Shown piece by piece: positions 17,397 to 24,744 of a DNA stretch of 52,502 nucleotides. The translations under genes were made by a program, and so were the position numbers. Every line of letters begins with the position of its first letter. The stretch's first letter is position 1. The DNA comes from a virus, in IMG/VR virus record IMGVR_UViG_3300013297_000007, positions 1-52,502 of that record. One strand, written 5' to 3'. The notes below the pieces were generated by a model. That model searched no databases. It saw nothing but the letters and a program-made list of their open reading frames with translations, and was not told where the DNA came from.

Positions 17397-17668
17397 CGAT
17401 GCGGACGCTCCACGCCGGCTTCAACCTGGCCCGGCGCAACGCTTTGAGGATGGTCAAGCGCGAGCTCCGCGCGAAGCTCCCGAAGGGCTGGCAAGTCTCC
17501 TTGATGGTCGGCTGGGGCTTCTGTGTCCACGACGCGGACGGGAACGCGGTCGTCGGCAATGAAGGCACGGACAAAAAGCGGCTCACCAAGCAGCAGGCCA
17601 AGGTGCTCGAGCTCGCCGCGGAGTTTTGCGACCTGTTCGGATACGACAATGAAAGGATCAAAATATGA
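17393..17668 (+). CDS. Hypothetical protein
   Basis: GTG 17393 overlaps the previous stop (GTGA); an in-frame ATG at 17399 is possible. About 91 residues, basic N-terminus (RRNALRMVKRELRAKL), then a WQVSLMVGWGFCVHDADGN beta segment and a helical end. Coupled to the exonuclease by ATGA. Confidence 0.6.
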   Translation: MTMRTLHAGFNLARRNALRMVKRELRAKLPKGWQVSLMVGWGFCVHDADGNAVVGNEGTDKKRLTKQQAKVLELAAEFCDLFGYDNERIKI

Positions 17669-18258
17669 CCCGCCTCATTGCGAACGTCCTGGATCTCGAG
17701 ACCACCGGCAAAAACGAGCCAGAACATCGTATCATCGAATACTCGAATCGATTGTATGATTGGGTGACGGGCGATTTCCTCAAGGAGATCACCTGGCGGA
17801 TCAACCCGCTCCGTCGCATCGACCCCGGCGCCTTCAAGGTTCACGGTATCAGCGCCGAGATGGTCAAGGATTGCATGACGTTCGACGTCGTGGCGCCGGC
17901 GATCGTCAGCCTGATCCGAGCCAGCGCGATCGTCATCGCCCACAACGGCGGCGGGCCCAAATATCCCGGCGACAAGGGCTTCGATTACCCCTTCCTCAAG
18001 CGCGAGCTTGAGCGCGTCGGCGAGAAGATGCCCGACGTGCCGTGGTTCGACACCATGGCTGAGGGCCGCTTCGCGACCCACAACGGCAAGATCCCCACCT
18101 TGGGCGAGCTTTGCCGCACCTTCGACGTCGAATACGACCCGGCGAAGGCACACAGCGGCTCGTACGACACCACGAAGACAGCCGAGAGCTACTTCGAGGG
18201 ATTAAGGATCGGCGCCTGGCCCGATCACGGCGCACCTCTGCTTGCCCAGGCTGCATAG
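17665..18258 (+). CDS. DnaQ-like DEDDh 3'-5' exonuclease
   Basis: The 197 residues carry DLETTG (D10, E12), an internal HNGGG followed by FDYPFLKREL (D107) and HSGSYD (H163, D168), the complete DEDDh set. It resembles DnaQ or ExoX proofreading-type enzymes. No DNA polymerase is in this window, so it may proofread one encoded elsewhere or recycle DNA. The stop overlaps the next promoter element. Confidence 0.85.
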   Translation: MTRLIANVLDLETTGKNEPEHRIIEYSNRLYDWVTGDFLKEITWRINPLRRIDPGAFKVHGISAEMVKDCMTFDVVAPAIVSLIRASAIVIAHNGGGPKYPGDKGFDYPFLKRELERVGEKMPDVPWFDTMAEGRFATHNGKIPTLGELCRTFDVEYDPAKAHSGSYDTTKTAESYFEGLRIGAWPDHGAPLLAQAA

Positions 18259-18270
18259 CAGACAACACAA
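18252..18270 (+). promoter_or_regulatory. TGCATA/ACAACAC promoter-like element
   Basis: TGCATAGCAGACAACACAA followed at once by GAGGAG (18271-18276), the Shine-Dalgarno of the next gene. Confidence 0.6.
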
Positions 18271-18282
18271 GAGGAGAATTAC

Positions 18283-18678
18283 GTGAAGAATTGGCAATGG
18301 GGCCTGGTCGCTGCGGCGGTCCTGGTTTCCCCAATCCCCCTCACCTACCTCGGCGTCTTCAACAGCGTCGCCACCGCGCCCGGTCGCGTCGTCAATCGCA
18401 CGATGACGACGGACAACATCATCACGTCCTACGAATGGTTTTACGACGCCGATGGTTCTTTCAAGGCCCGTGCCGCCCAGGTTGCGGCGACCAAGGCTCT
18501 GCTTGCCGGCGAAACCGATGCGGATGAGATTCGGCGCCTGAAGGTCGAATTGGCGGGTCAGCAGCAGAGCTGCCGCGAGATTGCCACCGATTACAACGCT
18601 CGATCGGCCGAAACCAACCACGCGATCTTCAAGGGTCGCGAGGCGCCGATCTCCCTGTCCATCTCCGACTGCGAATAA
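18283..18678 (+). CDS. Membrane-anchored periplasmic protein
   Basis: GTG 18283 has GAGGAG 6 nt upstream. A short N-tail (KNWQW) leads into one hydrophobic segment (GLVAAAVLVSPIPLTYLGVF), then a mostly helical soluble domain with TDNIITSYEWFYDADG and two Cys. The YEWF stretch recurs in small envelope proteins of phages and proteobacteria, whose role is not known. It is followed by a lipoprotein, so the pair probably acts at the host envelope. Confidence 0.65.
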   Translation: MKNWQWGLVAAAVLVSPIPLTYLGVFNSVATAPGRVVNRTMTTDNIITSYEWFYDADGSFKARAAQVAATKALLAGETDADEIRRLKVELAGQQQSCREIATDYNARSAETNHAIFKGREAPISLSISDCE

Positions 18679-18687
18679 GGATTCACG

Positions 18688-19206
18688 ATGCGCAAGATCA
18701 TCATTCTCGCGACCCTGGCGGCCGCCCTACCCTTCCTGTCCGGCTGCGACGTCGCCTCGTCGGCTCAACCCGACGCGAAGGAGACACAATCGGAGAAGGC
18801 CGCGAAGGCAGCCAATTCGATCAATTTCACCGAAAACGCCGAGATCGACAATATCAAGCGGCGCCTCGAGCTCACCTCCAAGCCTGGTCAGATCGGCTAC
18901 ATCCTCCTGCTCAACCAGGCAGGCCAGCCGATCGAATATGACACGGTGAAGGGCAAGATCACCTCCAGCGGTAAGCGCCTCACCGCGCCAGTGCAGACCT
19001 GGAACGTCGATAAGGGCGAATACAGCGGCACGGAGATGAATGCCGCGCCGAGTGATGAGGGCACATGGGGCAGCTCGGACGGCTACGTCTACTATTGGGA
19101 TGAGAACGGCGGTTACCACCAGTGGTCGGGCACCTATCTCTATTCCGATCGGCCGATCCGCACCCGCGTGACGCCACTCGTGATCAACATCGCCGATCAC
19201 AGCTGA
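18688..19206 (+). CDS. Putative lipoprotein
   Basis: The 172 residues start with a basic n-region, a hydrophobic h-region and lipobox LSGC (Cys about 20). The mature part has a linker and a beta-rich domain with Tyr/Trp/Gly (GYVYYWDENGGY). Targeting to the outer or inner membrane is likely. Possible roles include superinfection exclusion or envelope modification; neither is shown by sequence. Confidence 0.75.
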   Translation: MRKIIILATLAAALPFLSGCDVASSAQPDAKETQSEKAAKAANSINFTENAEIDNIKRRLELTSKPGQIGYILLLNQAGQPIEYDTVKGKITSSGKRLTAPVQTWNVDKGEYSGTEMNAAPSDEGTWGSSDGYVYYWDENGGYHQWSGTYLYSDRPIRTRVTPLVINIADHS

Positions 19207-19215
19207 GCCAAATCC

Positions 19216-19255
19216 GTCGGGTGGCTTCCTACAATAGGATCACGAGCCACCCGAC
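19216..19255 (+). terminator. Stem-loop terminator after the lipoprotein gene
   Basis: An 11-bp stem, GTCGGGTGGCT with AGCCACCCGAC, and an 18-nt loop; no T-run. It shares the AGCCACCC arm with the terminator at 39584. Confidence 0.6.
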
Positions 19256-19262
19256 AGGACCA

Positions 19263-19301
19263 GCGAATCATCATATCACGTCATTGTCGCATCGATGCGA
19301 T
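19263..19301 (+). promoter_or_regulatory. AATCATCA leader word and GCATCGATGC palindrome
   Basis: GCGAATCATCATATCACG is followed by TCGCATCGATGCGA, a self-complementary site, 28 nt before the next start. The same AATCATCA word precedes genes at 20836, 21519 and 22358. Confidence 0.35.
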
Positions 19302-19328
19302 GATAGAAACGCGAATGAGGAGACAGAA

Positions 19329-20069
19329 ATGACGAAGCGTAACAGCAAGCGCAACGACCCGGCCGCAGAGGGCAGCGACAGCAACGTCGTCGTGATGGAA
19401 CGCCCCGAGACCGAGGTGGTCGAAAACACGGCCGGAGGCGCGATCGAGCTGGATGACCTGGCGTTGATCGAAAAGATTGCCGGCGAAATTGCACCTGACG
19501 CGCCCGCCGCTGATCTGATCACCAGCGACGACGACATCCAGCAGATGCTCGAGGAGATCGGCTCGGGCGCGTCGGCAAGCAATGACGCGCCCGAGACCGC
19601 CGAAGCGACGACCGAGACCCCCGTCCCGGAGGCGACCGAGAAGAAGGGCCGCACTCGCAAGGTCAAGGTCCCGACCGCCGCCACAGCGGTTGTGACCACG
19701 CCGATCAGCACGCTCGTGTCGAAAGCGATCGCGAACGATCTGGATGCGATCCGCAAGGGCACGAACACGACGATCGCCAAGAAGGTCGCCGAGAAGATCG
19801 AGAACCTGTGCGACGCCGTCGAGACCGGCAAGCGCCTATCGGGCTTCACCAAGCTCGCGGTCAAGGAATTGGTCGGCCGCGGTGAGCTCACCGCGAAGGA
19901 TCTGGTTTCGGCTTACGTCAGCGACGGCAAGACCGAAGGCACAGCGCGGGCGCAGGCCCAGCAGATGACGGCGCTGTTCCGCCAGCTCGGGCTCACCACG
20001 GTCGACGGCCGCGTCTACCGCCTGAGCAACAAGCCGCTCGCCGACGCCCTGATGAAGGCCGCGGCGTAA
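19329..20069 (+). CDS. Hypothetical protein with acidic disordered N-terminus
   Basis: The 246 residues begin with about 100 acidic, Ala/Thr/Pro-rich residues, then a basic joint (KKGRTRKVKV) and a folded C-terminal domain of about 120 residues with helices (TIAKKVAEKIENLCDAVE) and a winged-helix-like end (FRQLGLTTVDGRVYRLSN). A DNA-binding role is possible. GAGGAG lies 8 nt before the ATG. It ends before a strong hairpin, so it is monocistronic. Confidence 0.7.
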   Translation: MTKRNSKRNDPAAEGSDSNVVVMERPETEVVENTAGGAIELDDLALIEKIAGEIAPDAPAADLITSDDDIQQMLEEIGSGASASNDAPETAEATTETPVPEATEKKGRTRKVKVPTAATAVVTTPISTLVSKAIANDLDAIRKGTNTTIAKKVAEKIENLCDAVETGKRLSGFTKLAVKELVGRGELTAKDLVSAYVSDGKTEGTARAQAQQMTALFRQLGLTTVDGRVYRLSNKPLADALMKAAA

Positions 20070-20078
20070 TCAACACCT

Positions 20079-20110
20079 GGGGAGGGCGCCGCTTCCTCGG
20101 CGCCCTCCCC
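20079..20110 (+). terminator. Strong hairpin terminator
   Basis: A perfect 12-bp GC stem, GGGGAGGGCGCC with GGCGCCCTCCCC, and an 8-nt loop, followed by TCCCCTTCT. Confidence 0.75.
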
Positions 20111-20132
20111 TCCCCTTCTGAGGAATTTAGCA

Positions 20133-20618
20133 ATGTCGAAAGCGTCGGATCGCCTGGGTATAACGCCCACCCAAGAAAAGAACCTGCGCACCATCGCGGC
20201 GCATTTGCTGGCCCTGCCGAGCAGCTATGCTCATTTCGATATGGAGTCATATGCGCGCGTCGGTCACAATGGGCCTGCGACGCCTTGGGCGCCGGCTGTC
20301 AAAATCGATACGAATGTGTGTGGCAGCGTTGCTTGCGTTGTTGGTCACGGGCCACTCGCGGGTATTGCGCCGAAGCGCGGGGAAGATTGGTCCGACTACG
20401 CCTTTCGCGCTTTCGGTGCCGACTCGGACGAACATTCCGACGATGACGATTTGAGCCTGTTCGACTGGCTCTTTGGTTCGGAGTGGGCGCGCACCGACAA
20501 CTCCGCCCGAGGAGCGGCCCATCGCATCCTCTGGACACTGGACAACGGCCGCCCCCGAAACACTGGCGCTCAGCGGTCGGGTGACGCGAACCTTTGCTAC
20601 CTGCCGCAGGAGGCCTGA
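20133..20618 (+). CDS. Conserved phage protein of unknown function (CGSVACxxGH type)
   Basis: The 161 residues have a helical N-terminus and the segment VCGSVACVVGHGPLAG near 62-77, a pattern I associate with widespread small phage proteins that have a Cys/His site. An acidic run and WLFGSEW follow. The role is unknown; the Cys-His arrangement suggests metal binding. TGAGGAATTT precedes the ATG. Confidence 0.65.
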   Translation: MSKASDRLGITPTQEKNLRTIAAHLLALPSSYAHFDMESYARVGHNGPATPWAPAVKIDTNVCGSVACVVGHGPLAGIAPKRGEDWSDYAFRAFGADSDEHSDDDDLSLFDWLFGSEWARTDNSARGAAHRILWTLDNGRPRNTGAQRSGDANLCYLPQEA

Positions 20619-20621
20619 CCG

Positions 20622-20774
20622 ATGGGTCGCACGATTAAGGCAGCCGCCCTCTTGTTCATGAGTGTCGTCGGCTATTGGCAGTTCGACATGCATCAGCGCG
20701 TGGTCCGCGCGAGCGACGAGAGTCATGCGCTCTACCTGCGCGCTACCCAACCGCAGCATCAGATTATCCATTAG
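20622..20774 (+). CDS. 50-residue membrane or secreted miniprotein
   Basis: ATG 20622 has a perfect AGGAGG at 20608-20613. The product has MGRTIK, a hydrophobic stretch (AAALLFMSVVGYWQF) and a polar tail, so a signal anchor. Confidence 0.55.
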   Translation: MGRTIKAAALLFMSVVGYWQFDMHQRVVRASDESHALYLRATQPQHQIIH

Positions 20775-20835
20775 AGCGCCGATCGATCTGCGCGCAAATC
20801 ATCAAACAACGAAATCGACCAGGAGATACATCGAT

Positions 20836-21372
20836 ATGACGATCATCACGAACGATATGCGCGGGAAGATCAACTTTGCCGTCATGCAGCACGCCTACAA
20901 GTCCAAGGTCGCCGAGCTGACAGCCGAGGCAAACGATCTCAAGCGCCAGGTCTACGAGCGCTTCTACGACGCCGAGACGCGCGCAGCGATCGGCCTGATC
21001 CGTGACAAATTCCCCACCGCGCTCTTTTCGCGCAGCATCTTCCGCGTGAACGTCGGCGGTGCGACGCTGATGCTCGGCTTCCGCGGCCAGAGCCATGTCT
21101 ACTCGATTAGTCTCGTCTCCCAGCACGCCGTTCGCGAAGATCAGGCCATCTTCCGAATGCTGGATCTCCATCGCGACGACAATCAGCGGATGCTGGACCT
21201 TGAGGCTGACGACGAGCTGGGCAAGGCGATCATGGACTTCTGCACACGGGTCGATGCGCTCGACGCGGAAATGAGCGCGCGCCGCCAGGAGATCGCCGGC
21301 GTGATGTCGGGCTTCCGCACTGACGGGCAGATTGAAGCTGGTTGGCCCGACGTTATGCCGATCGCACGCTAG
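20836..21372 (+). CDS. Hypothetical phage protein ending at an in-frame amber codon
   Basis: ATG 20836 follows AGGAGA. The 178 residues include a long helix (VAELTAEANDLKRQVYERF), a beta domain with VNVGGATLMLGFRG and a helical C-terminal part ending TDGQIEAGWPDVMPIAR. TAG follows at 21370, but the same frame stays open for 38 more codons in protein-like sequence to TAA at 21487. The true product may be 217 residues, with the amber a CAG-to-TAG change, a sequence error or readthrough. Function unknown. Confidence 0.7.
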   Translation: MTIITNDMRGKINFAVMQHAYKSKVAELTAEANDLKRQVYERFYDAETRAAIGLIRDKFPTALFSRSIFRVNVGGATLMLGFRGQSHVYSISLVSQHAVREDQAIFRMLDLHRDDNQRMLDLEADDELGKAIMDFCTRVDALDAEMSARRQEIAGVMSGFRTDGQIEAGWPDVMPIAR

Positions 21373-21489
21373 TTCATCAAGGCGAAGGAGAAGAATACTC
21401 TCCCGAGCGTGCCCGTCGAGGGTCTAAACGCTGCGCTGGGGCTTCCGCCCGAGGTGGCTGAACCGGCAGCCGAGCTTGAAGCCGCCTAA
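21373..21489 (+). other. In-frame coding extension beyond the amber codon
   Basis: It reads FIKAKEKNTLPSVPVE then GLNAALGLPPEV and an acidic Ala-rich end before TAA. The composition matches the upstream protein, and there is no start codon or Shine-Dalgarno of its own, so it is the C-terminus of the 20836 gene. Confidence 0.6.
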
Positions 21490-21499
21490 TCATCAAATC
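21490..21499 (+). promoter_or_regulatory. TCATCAAATC leader word (copy 1)
   Basis: TAATCATCAAATCGACAGGAGGG: directly after a stop codon and before the AGGAGG of the next gene. Exact copies are at 22337 and 23287. Confidence 0.4.
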
Positions 21500-21518
21500 G
21501 ACAGGAGGGCAAATCACT

Positions 21519-21773
21519 ATGATGAACATGGCCGCCGAGCGCTTGTTTCAAGCGCGGGCTTATCGTCACAGGCTCAAGCATGAGCAGTATCTTCCCGATC
21601 TTCGAGAGGCGAATCGAATCCGGCGAGAGTGGACCGATCTGCGCCGTAAGGTGGAGGCACACCGCGCCGCGGTTCGGTCGGTTCGAGCCCAACCGAAGCA
21701 GACAGCTCCACGCGGGATTGAGATCGCTGCGGCGGGCCCGCGCGATTTGGTCACAAGGGGCGCCGAAGCATGA
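21519..21773 (+). CDS. Basic hypothetical protein
   Basis: The start at 21519 (or the adjacent ATG 21522) has AGGAGGG upstream. The 84 residues are Arg-rich and helical (RAYRHRLKHEQYL). The stop overlaps the AlkB-like start by ATGA. Confidence 0.65.
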   Translation: MMNMAAERLFQARAYRHRLKHEQYLPDLREANRIRREWTDLRRKVEAHRAAVRSVRAQPKQTAPRGIEIAAAGPRDLVTRGAEA

Positions 21774-22336
21774 GCGCTCCCGTCACATATCGGCCGGGCA
21801 TCTTCGGCCATATCACCAGCGTCGATGATCTCTGGGACACCATCCCCTGGGAAAATCGCGAGGGTGCACCGCGCTATGAGGCGTGGATGAACGATTACTG
21901 CCTGCCCTACACCTACGGTCGCGGTGAGAATGCTCGCACCTATGAGGCGATGAGCGACTGGCCCATGGTCGCGGATGGCGTGCGCGGTGTCTTGAACAGC
22001 TCGTTCGGGCTCAGCTTCGATTGCTGTTTCATCAACGGCTACGCCCACCAGCGTCAGCACCTGGGCTGGCATGCCGATGACAGCCCCGAGATGGACCACG
22101 AACACCCGATCGCGGTGGTCAGCTTCGGCGCCGAGCGCGAGATATGGTTCCGCAAGACGAGCCTAATTCACGTTCCTGGATCGATCAGCGGTGGGATACA
22201 CCAACAGCTTCTCGGCAACGGCAGCCTCTTGCTGATGCACGCCGGGATGCAGCGCGAGTGGCAGCACCGCATACCGAAGGCCGATCGCGAGGTCGGCAAG
22301 CGGGTCAGCCTGACGTTTCGGCGTCTTGTGCGCTAA
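21770..22336 (+). CDS. AlkB-like 2-oxoglutarate/Fe(II) dioxygenase
   Basis: The 188 residues carry HADD (H101, D103) and WQHRIPK (H166), the iron triad, plus RVSLTFR (R178, R184) for 2-oxoglutarate and substrate. FINGYAHQRQHLGWHAD is the classic AlkB nucleotide-binding stretch. It would demethylate alkylated bases. In phages such enzymes may repair host-inflicted damage; a base-modification role is an alternative. Confidence 0.9.
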   Translation: MSAPVTYRPGIFGHITSVDDLWDTIPWENREGAPRYEAWMNDYCLPYTYGRGENARTYEAMSDWPMVADGVRGVLNSSFGLSFDCCFINGYAHQRQHLGWHADDSPEMDHEHPIAVVSFGAEREIWFRKTSLIHVPGSISGGIHQQLLGNGSLLLMHAGMQREWQHRIPKADREVGKRVSLTFRRLVR

Positions 22337-22346
22337 TCATCAAATC
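22337..22346 (+). promoter_or_regulatory. TCATCAAATC leader word (copy 2)
   Basis: It overlaps the end of the stop codon of the dioxygenase gene and lies 11 nt before the next ATG. Confidence 0.4.
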
Positions 22347-22357
22347 AGGGAATTGCC

Positions 22358-22723
22358 ATGCAGATAGTCTATTTAGCTTTGCTGCTCGACGTTGAGAGCG
22401 CCGAAGAAGCGGCCGATGGCATGAATGAAATTCTGCGAGAGCAGCAGCGTTCGTATGCACCGCGCAGTTGTTTGATCGATTACGCCTTTTGTGGCCCGAT
22501 TCAGGACATCGTGCTCGACACGGCCGGGTATGACGAGGGCGATTTCGTTCAGTTCGCGGCGATCGCGGTTGATGCCACCACCGTCTGCCACCTTCGCAAT
22601 GCTGCCCACAGCTATGCCGAGAATCTATCCACCGGTCTGGATGATGGCACTTACGACGATCGCGCCAACCTGGACGCGGTCGAAGCGGCGATCGAGGTAG
22701 CTGATAGGCTGCTCGGCGCGTGA
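22358..22723 (+). CDS. Conserved hypothetical phage protein
   Basis: The 121-residue acidic protein starts QIVYLALLLDVESAEEAADGMNEIL, a form recurring in small phage proteins. It has four Cys and a central beta segment (FVQFAAIAVDA). It overlaps the next gene by GTGA. Confidence 0.65.
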   Translation: MQIVYLALLLDVESAEEAADGMNEILREQQRSYAPRSCLIDYAFCGPIQDIVLDTAGYDEGDFVQFAAIAVDATTVCHLRNAAHSYAENLSTGLDDGTYDDRANLDAVEAAIEVADRLLGA

Positions 22724-22959
22724 CCGTTACACCCGAGATCATCGCTCAGACCCGCGAACATTTCGCCGAGATCTACCGCCGCTGCATTGCGGCCGCCAAA
22801 TCGGGCGAGGACCGCGTCAATGATCTGGGCGCATATATCGCCTTTCACGAGGCGGCGATCGATAGCAGCCTGGCAGGGGAGGGGGACAGCAGCTTCGCTT
22901 TCCGCCAATACGCGCACTATCTCGCTACCGGAGTTTGCGTGCCGTTCATGGCGCCATAA
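22720..22959 (+). CDS. Hypothetical protein
   Basis: GTG 22720 overlaps the previous stop. 79 residues, helical N-terminus (EIIAQTREHFAEIYRRCIAA) and an aromatic C-terminus. No motif recognised. Confidence 0.6.
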   Translation: MTVTPEIIAQTREHFAEIYRRCIAAAKSGEDRVNDLGAYIAFHEAAIDSSLAGEGDSSFAFRQYAHYLATGVCVPFMAP

Positions 22960-22961
22960 CG

Positions 22962-23234
22962 ATGTGCGCTCAAATCGATTCGCTGACGGATAGCCAAATC
23001 GACGCGGTGCTTGCTGATATGAGGGCCGCGCCGCCGGCGCCTGTCTTCCATGTGGAGTGCCAGCGCTGTGACACGCTGACATGGTGTAAGCTCGAGAACA
23101 GCCGCACCGCTTACCATTGGGAAGGGGAGGGTGAGGATCCAAACGCACCCGTCATGCTGTGTAGCCCCTGCGCGGCCGAGCATCGCGAATATTGGGATAG
23201 CATGTGGGCCGAGTATAACAGTGGTCGTCTTTGA
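22962..23234 (+). CDS. Zinc-ribbon-like small protein
   Basis: ATG 22962 is two bases after the previous stop. The 90 residues have a CQRC pair and a CSPC pair about 30 residues apart, the spacing of a zinc ribbon, with an aromatic acidic tail. Confidence 0.6.
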   Translation: MCAQIDSLTDSQIDAVLADMRAAPPAPVFHVECQRCDTLTWCKLENSRTAYHWEGEGEDPNAPVMLCSPCAAEHREYWDSMWAEYNSGRL

Positions 23235-23245
23235 TTTGCGCTCAC

Positions 23246-23271
23246 GCGTTCAAATCGATCGATTTGAACGC
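23246..23271. repeat. 26-bp perfect palindrome
   Basis: A perfectly self-complementary site centred on ATCGAT with arms GCGTTCAA and TTGAACGC. It begins 11 nt after the stop of the zinc-ribbon gene. Too symmetric and AT-rich to be coding; candidate operator or hairpin. Confidence 0.75.
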
Positions 23272-23286
23272 TCACCAGACGTCATG

Positions 23287-23296
23287 TCATCAAATC
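23287..23296 (+). promoter_or_regulatory. TCATCAAATC leader word (copy 3)
   Basis: Downstream of the 26-bp palindrome, in the 226-nt gap before the 87-residue gene. ATCGATTTGATG follows at 23319. Confidence 0.35.
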
Positions 23297-23387
23297 AGCG
23301 AGTTGGTAAGCTTGCATATCGATTTGATGCTGTGCGCGCGTTTCTGACCGATCCCCAGCACATCGAAAGCCGCTTGTATCGGGACGC

Positions 23388-23413
23388 ATGTGTGTTGTAA
23401 CCCACGCACCGAA
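23388..23413 (-). promoter_or_regulatory. Possible leftward ACAACACACA element
   Basis: On the minus strand it reads GTGCGTGGGTTACAACACACA then TGCG, like the rightward elements but facing away from the nearest downstream gene. If active it gives an antisense or short RNA over the palindrome. Confidence 0.3.
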
Positions 23414-23460
23414 TCGTGCGAGCGTGCTAAGGTCGTTCGACAACGAGAGAAAGGACACGC

Positions 23461-23724
23461 ATGACGATTTTCGCGCAAGAAGGCATCAGGGAAGGGGACG
23501 TCGCGTTGTTCCTGCGCAAGGACGGCCGCTTCGAGATCGCCAGCGCCATATCGCCGGCACTCGCGATGTCCGAGGAAGCGCGCCGGCTGGAGCAGCACAT
23601 GGCGATCATCGTCGGCCTGTTCATGGCAACCCAGGACGATGCGACATACAAGCGCTTCGCCGAGCTGGGACAGACAGACGAGGCGCAGCGCTTGCTCGCC
23701 GCCAACCTGCCACCGATGCACTAG
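23461..23724 (+). CDS. Hypothetical protein
   Basis: ATG 23461 after GAGAAAGGA. The 87-residue helical protein has a hydrophobic AIIVGLFMATQDDA stretch. It abuts the next gene without a gap. Confidence 0.6.
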   Translation: MTIFAQEGIREGDVALFLRKDGRFEIASAISPALAMSEEARRLEQHMAIIVGLFMATQDDATYKRFAELGQTDEAQRLLAANLPPMH

Positions 23725-24381
23725 GTGGCGGCGGTGGCAGGGTTTATCAGAGAGGAAGACCTTCATCCGGAATGGCATGACGCGGTAGCGGCACGTCAGA
23801 TAAGGGTGCCGATCGTAAATATATCGACGTTGTGGGCGGCGCCGCTGTATCAGATCCCGACGGTTGAGGCGCGGCATAATATCCTGCTTGGCCACGCCCA
23901 CTATAACGGACATCCCGCTACCTTGCTGCGCCTCGCGGACGGTCGCGTCGCAATCTTCAAGGGTGTCCGATCGCCGGAAGGAATTCTGTCTGAGTATCCC
24001 GTAAGCTACGCTGGTGGGTGGCTCGATGCGCTTGGCGCTATCACCCGCGGCGCTCAGGCGCACGCCTTCTACTGGCCCGCCAAACGCATACCACTGTCCG
24101 CGACCGGTGACGGTCGGACGCATCATTATATCGTCTGGCGCGACGAGTTCATCCCGATCCGGATGTTCAGCGGCGGCTTCAAATTTAACCGCGGCGATCG
24201 GACGCATACATTTGACAAGTCGCCTTGGACAGTCGGGCGCGAATTATCCATTTTGCTCGAAGCAAGCGGGGTAGGGAGGGGCGGTGTCGACATGGATGAG
24301 CTCATGCACTGCGAGGATAGCCCGTTCGAGGCCCCACCGCCGCCTGCCGAGGCAGTTCATCCGCTATTCGGGTTGATGTGA
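23725..24381 (+). CDS. Hypothetical protein with PLFGLM C-terminal tag
   Basis: GTG 23725 directly follows the previous TAG. The 218-residue soluble protein is rich in aromatic residues (YIVWRDEFIPIRMFSGGFKFN) and has a Pro/Ala linker before the final HPLFGLM. The linker isolates the tag, as expected for an exposed docking or targeting peptide. No enzyme motif was seen. Confidence 0.7.
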   Translation: MAAVAGFIREEDLHPEWHDAVAARQIRVPIVNISTLWAAPLYQIPTVEARHNILLGHAHYNGHPATLLRLADGRVAIFKGVRSPEGILSEYPVSYAGGWLDALGAITRGAQAHAFYWPAKRIPLSATGDGRTHHYIVWRDEFIPIRMFSGGFKFNRGDRTHTFDKSPWTVGRELSILLEASGVGRGGVDMDELMHCEDSPFEAPPPPAEAVHPLFGLM

Positions 24382-24386
24382 CAAAG

Positions 24387-24406
24387 CCGCTCGACTTTTC
24401 GAGCGG
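24387..24406 (+). terminator. Hairpin terminator
   Basis: The 8-bp stem CCGCTCGA/TCGAGCGG with a CTTT loop starts 6 nt after the stop and is followed by a promoter-like element. Confidence 0.6.
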
Positions 24407-24410
24407 TGAG

Positions 24411-24428
24411 TGTACGACAACACGCACA
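24411..24428 (+). promoter_or_regulatory. TGTACG/ACAACACGCAC promoter-like element
   Basis: TGTACGACAACACGCAC, a degenerate copy, 23 nt before the GTG start that follows. Confidence 0.45.
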
Positions 24429-24450
24429 AGATTAACAAGCGAGGTGTGAC

Positions 24451-24735
24451 GTGTCGAAATACAGGGTTCGCTTCTGGAAGAATGTGACGACGTGCGATCA
24501 GCATTCGATCGTGGTCGAGGCGGCAGATGAAGAGGCCGCAAAGCAGCGGGTCATCGACAGCTTCTACGCCGATGAAAATGGAGTCGAGCTGACCGACGAG
24601 GAGATCACTTCAGAGACCCTCGAGAAGGAAGGCGAGGTCGTCGAATCCGAGTTCGTGGAGATCTTGGAGGACTCAATTTGGTCGCCGGCCGTCGAGCTGG
24701 TGGTGGAGACTGATGCCGCGCCAGGGGCGCAGTAG
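24451..24735 (+). CDS. Small acidic DpnD/PcfM-like protein
   Basis: GTG 24451 has GAGG upstream. The 94 residues begin with a beta strand and IVVEAADEEAAKQRV, the pattern of the small DpnD/PcfM-like domain in phages and plasmids, then an acidic tail. The role is unknown. The domain call is from pattern recall and moderate. Confidence 0.6.
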   Translation: MSKYRVRFWKNVTTCDQHSIVVEAADEEAAKQRVIDSFYADENGVELTDEEITSETLEKEGEVVESEFVEILEDSIWSPAVELVVETDAAPGAQ

Positions 24736-24744
24736 GGAGATCAC

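Noticed and set aside
4366-20069. Ala-Ala C-termini as ssrA-like degradation tags
   Set aside because: Several are forced by the promoter element in the stop codon or by GC-rich codon choice; no consistent longer tag.
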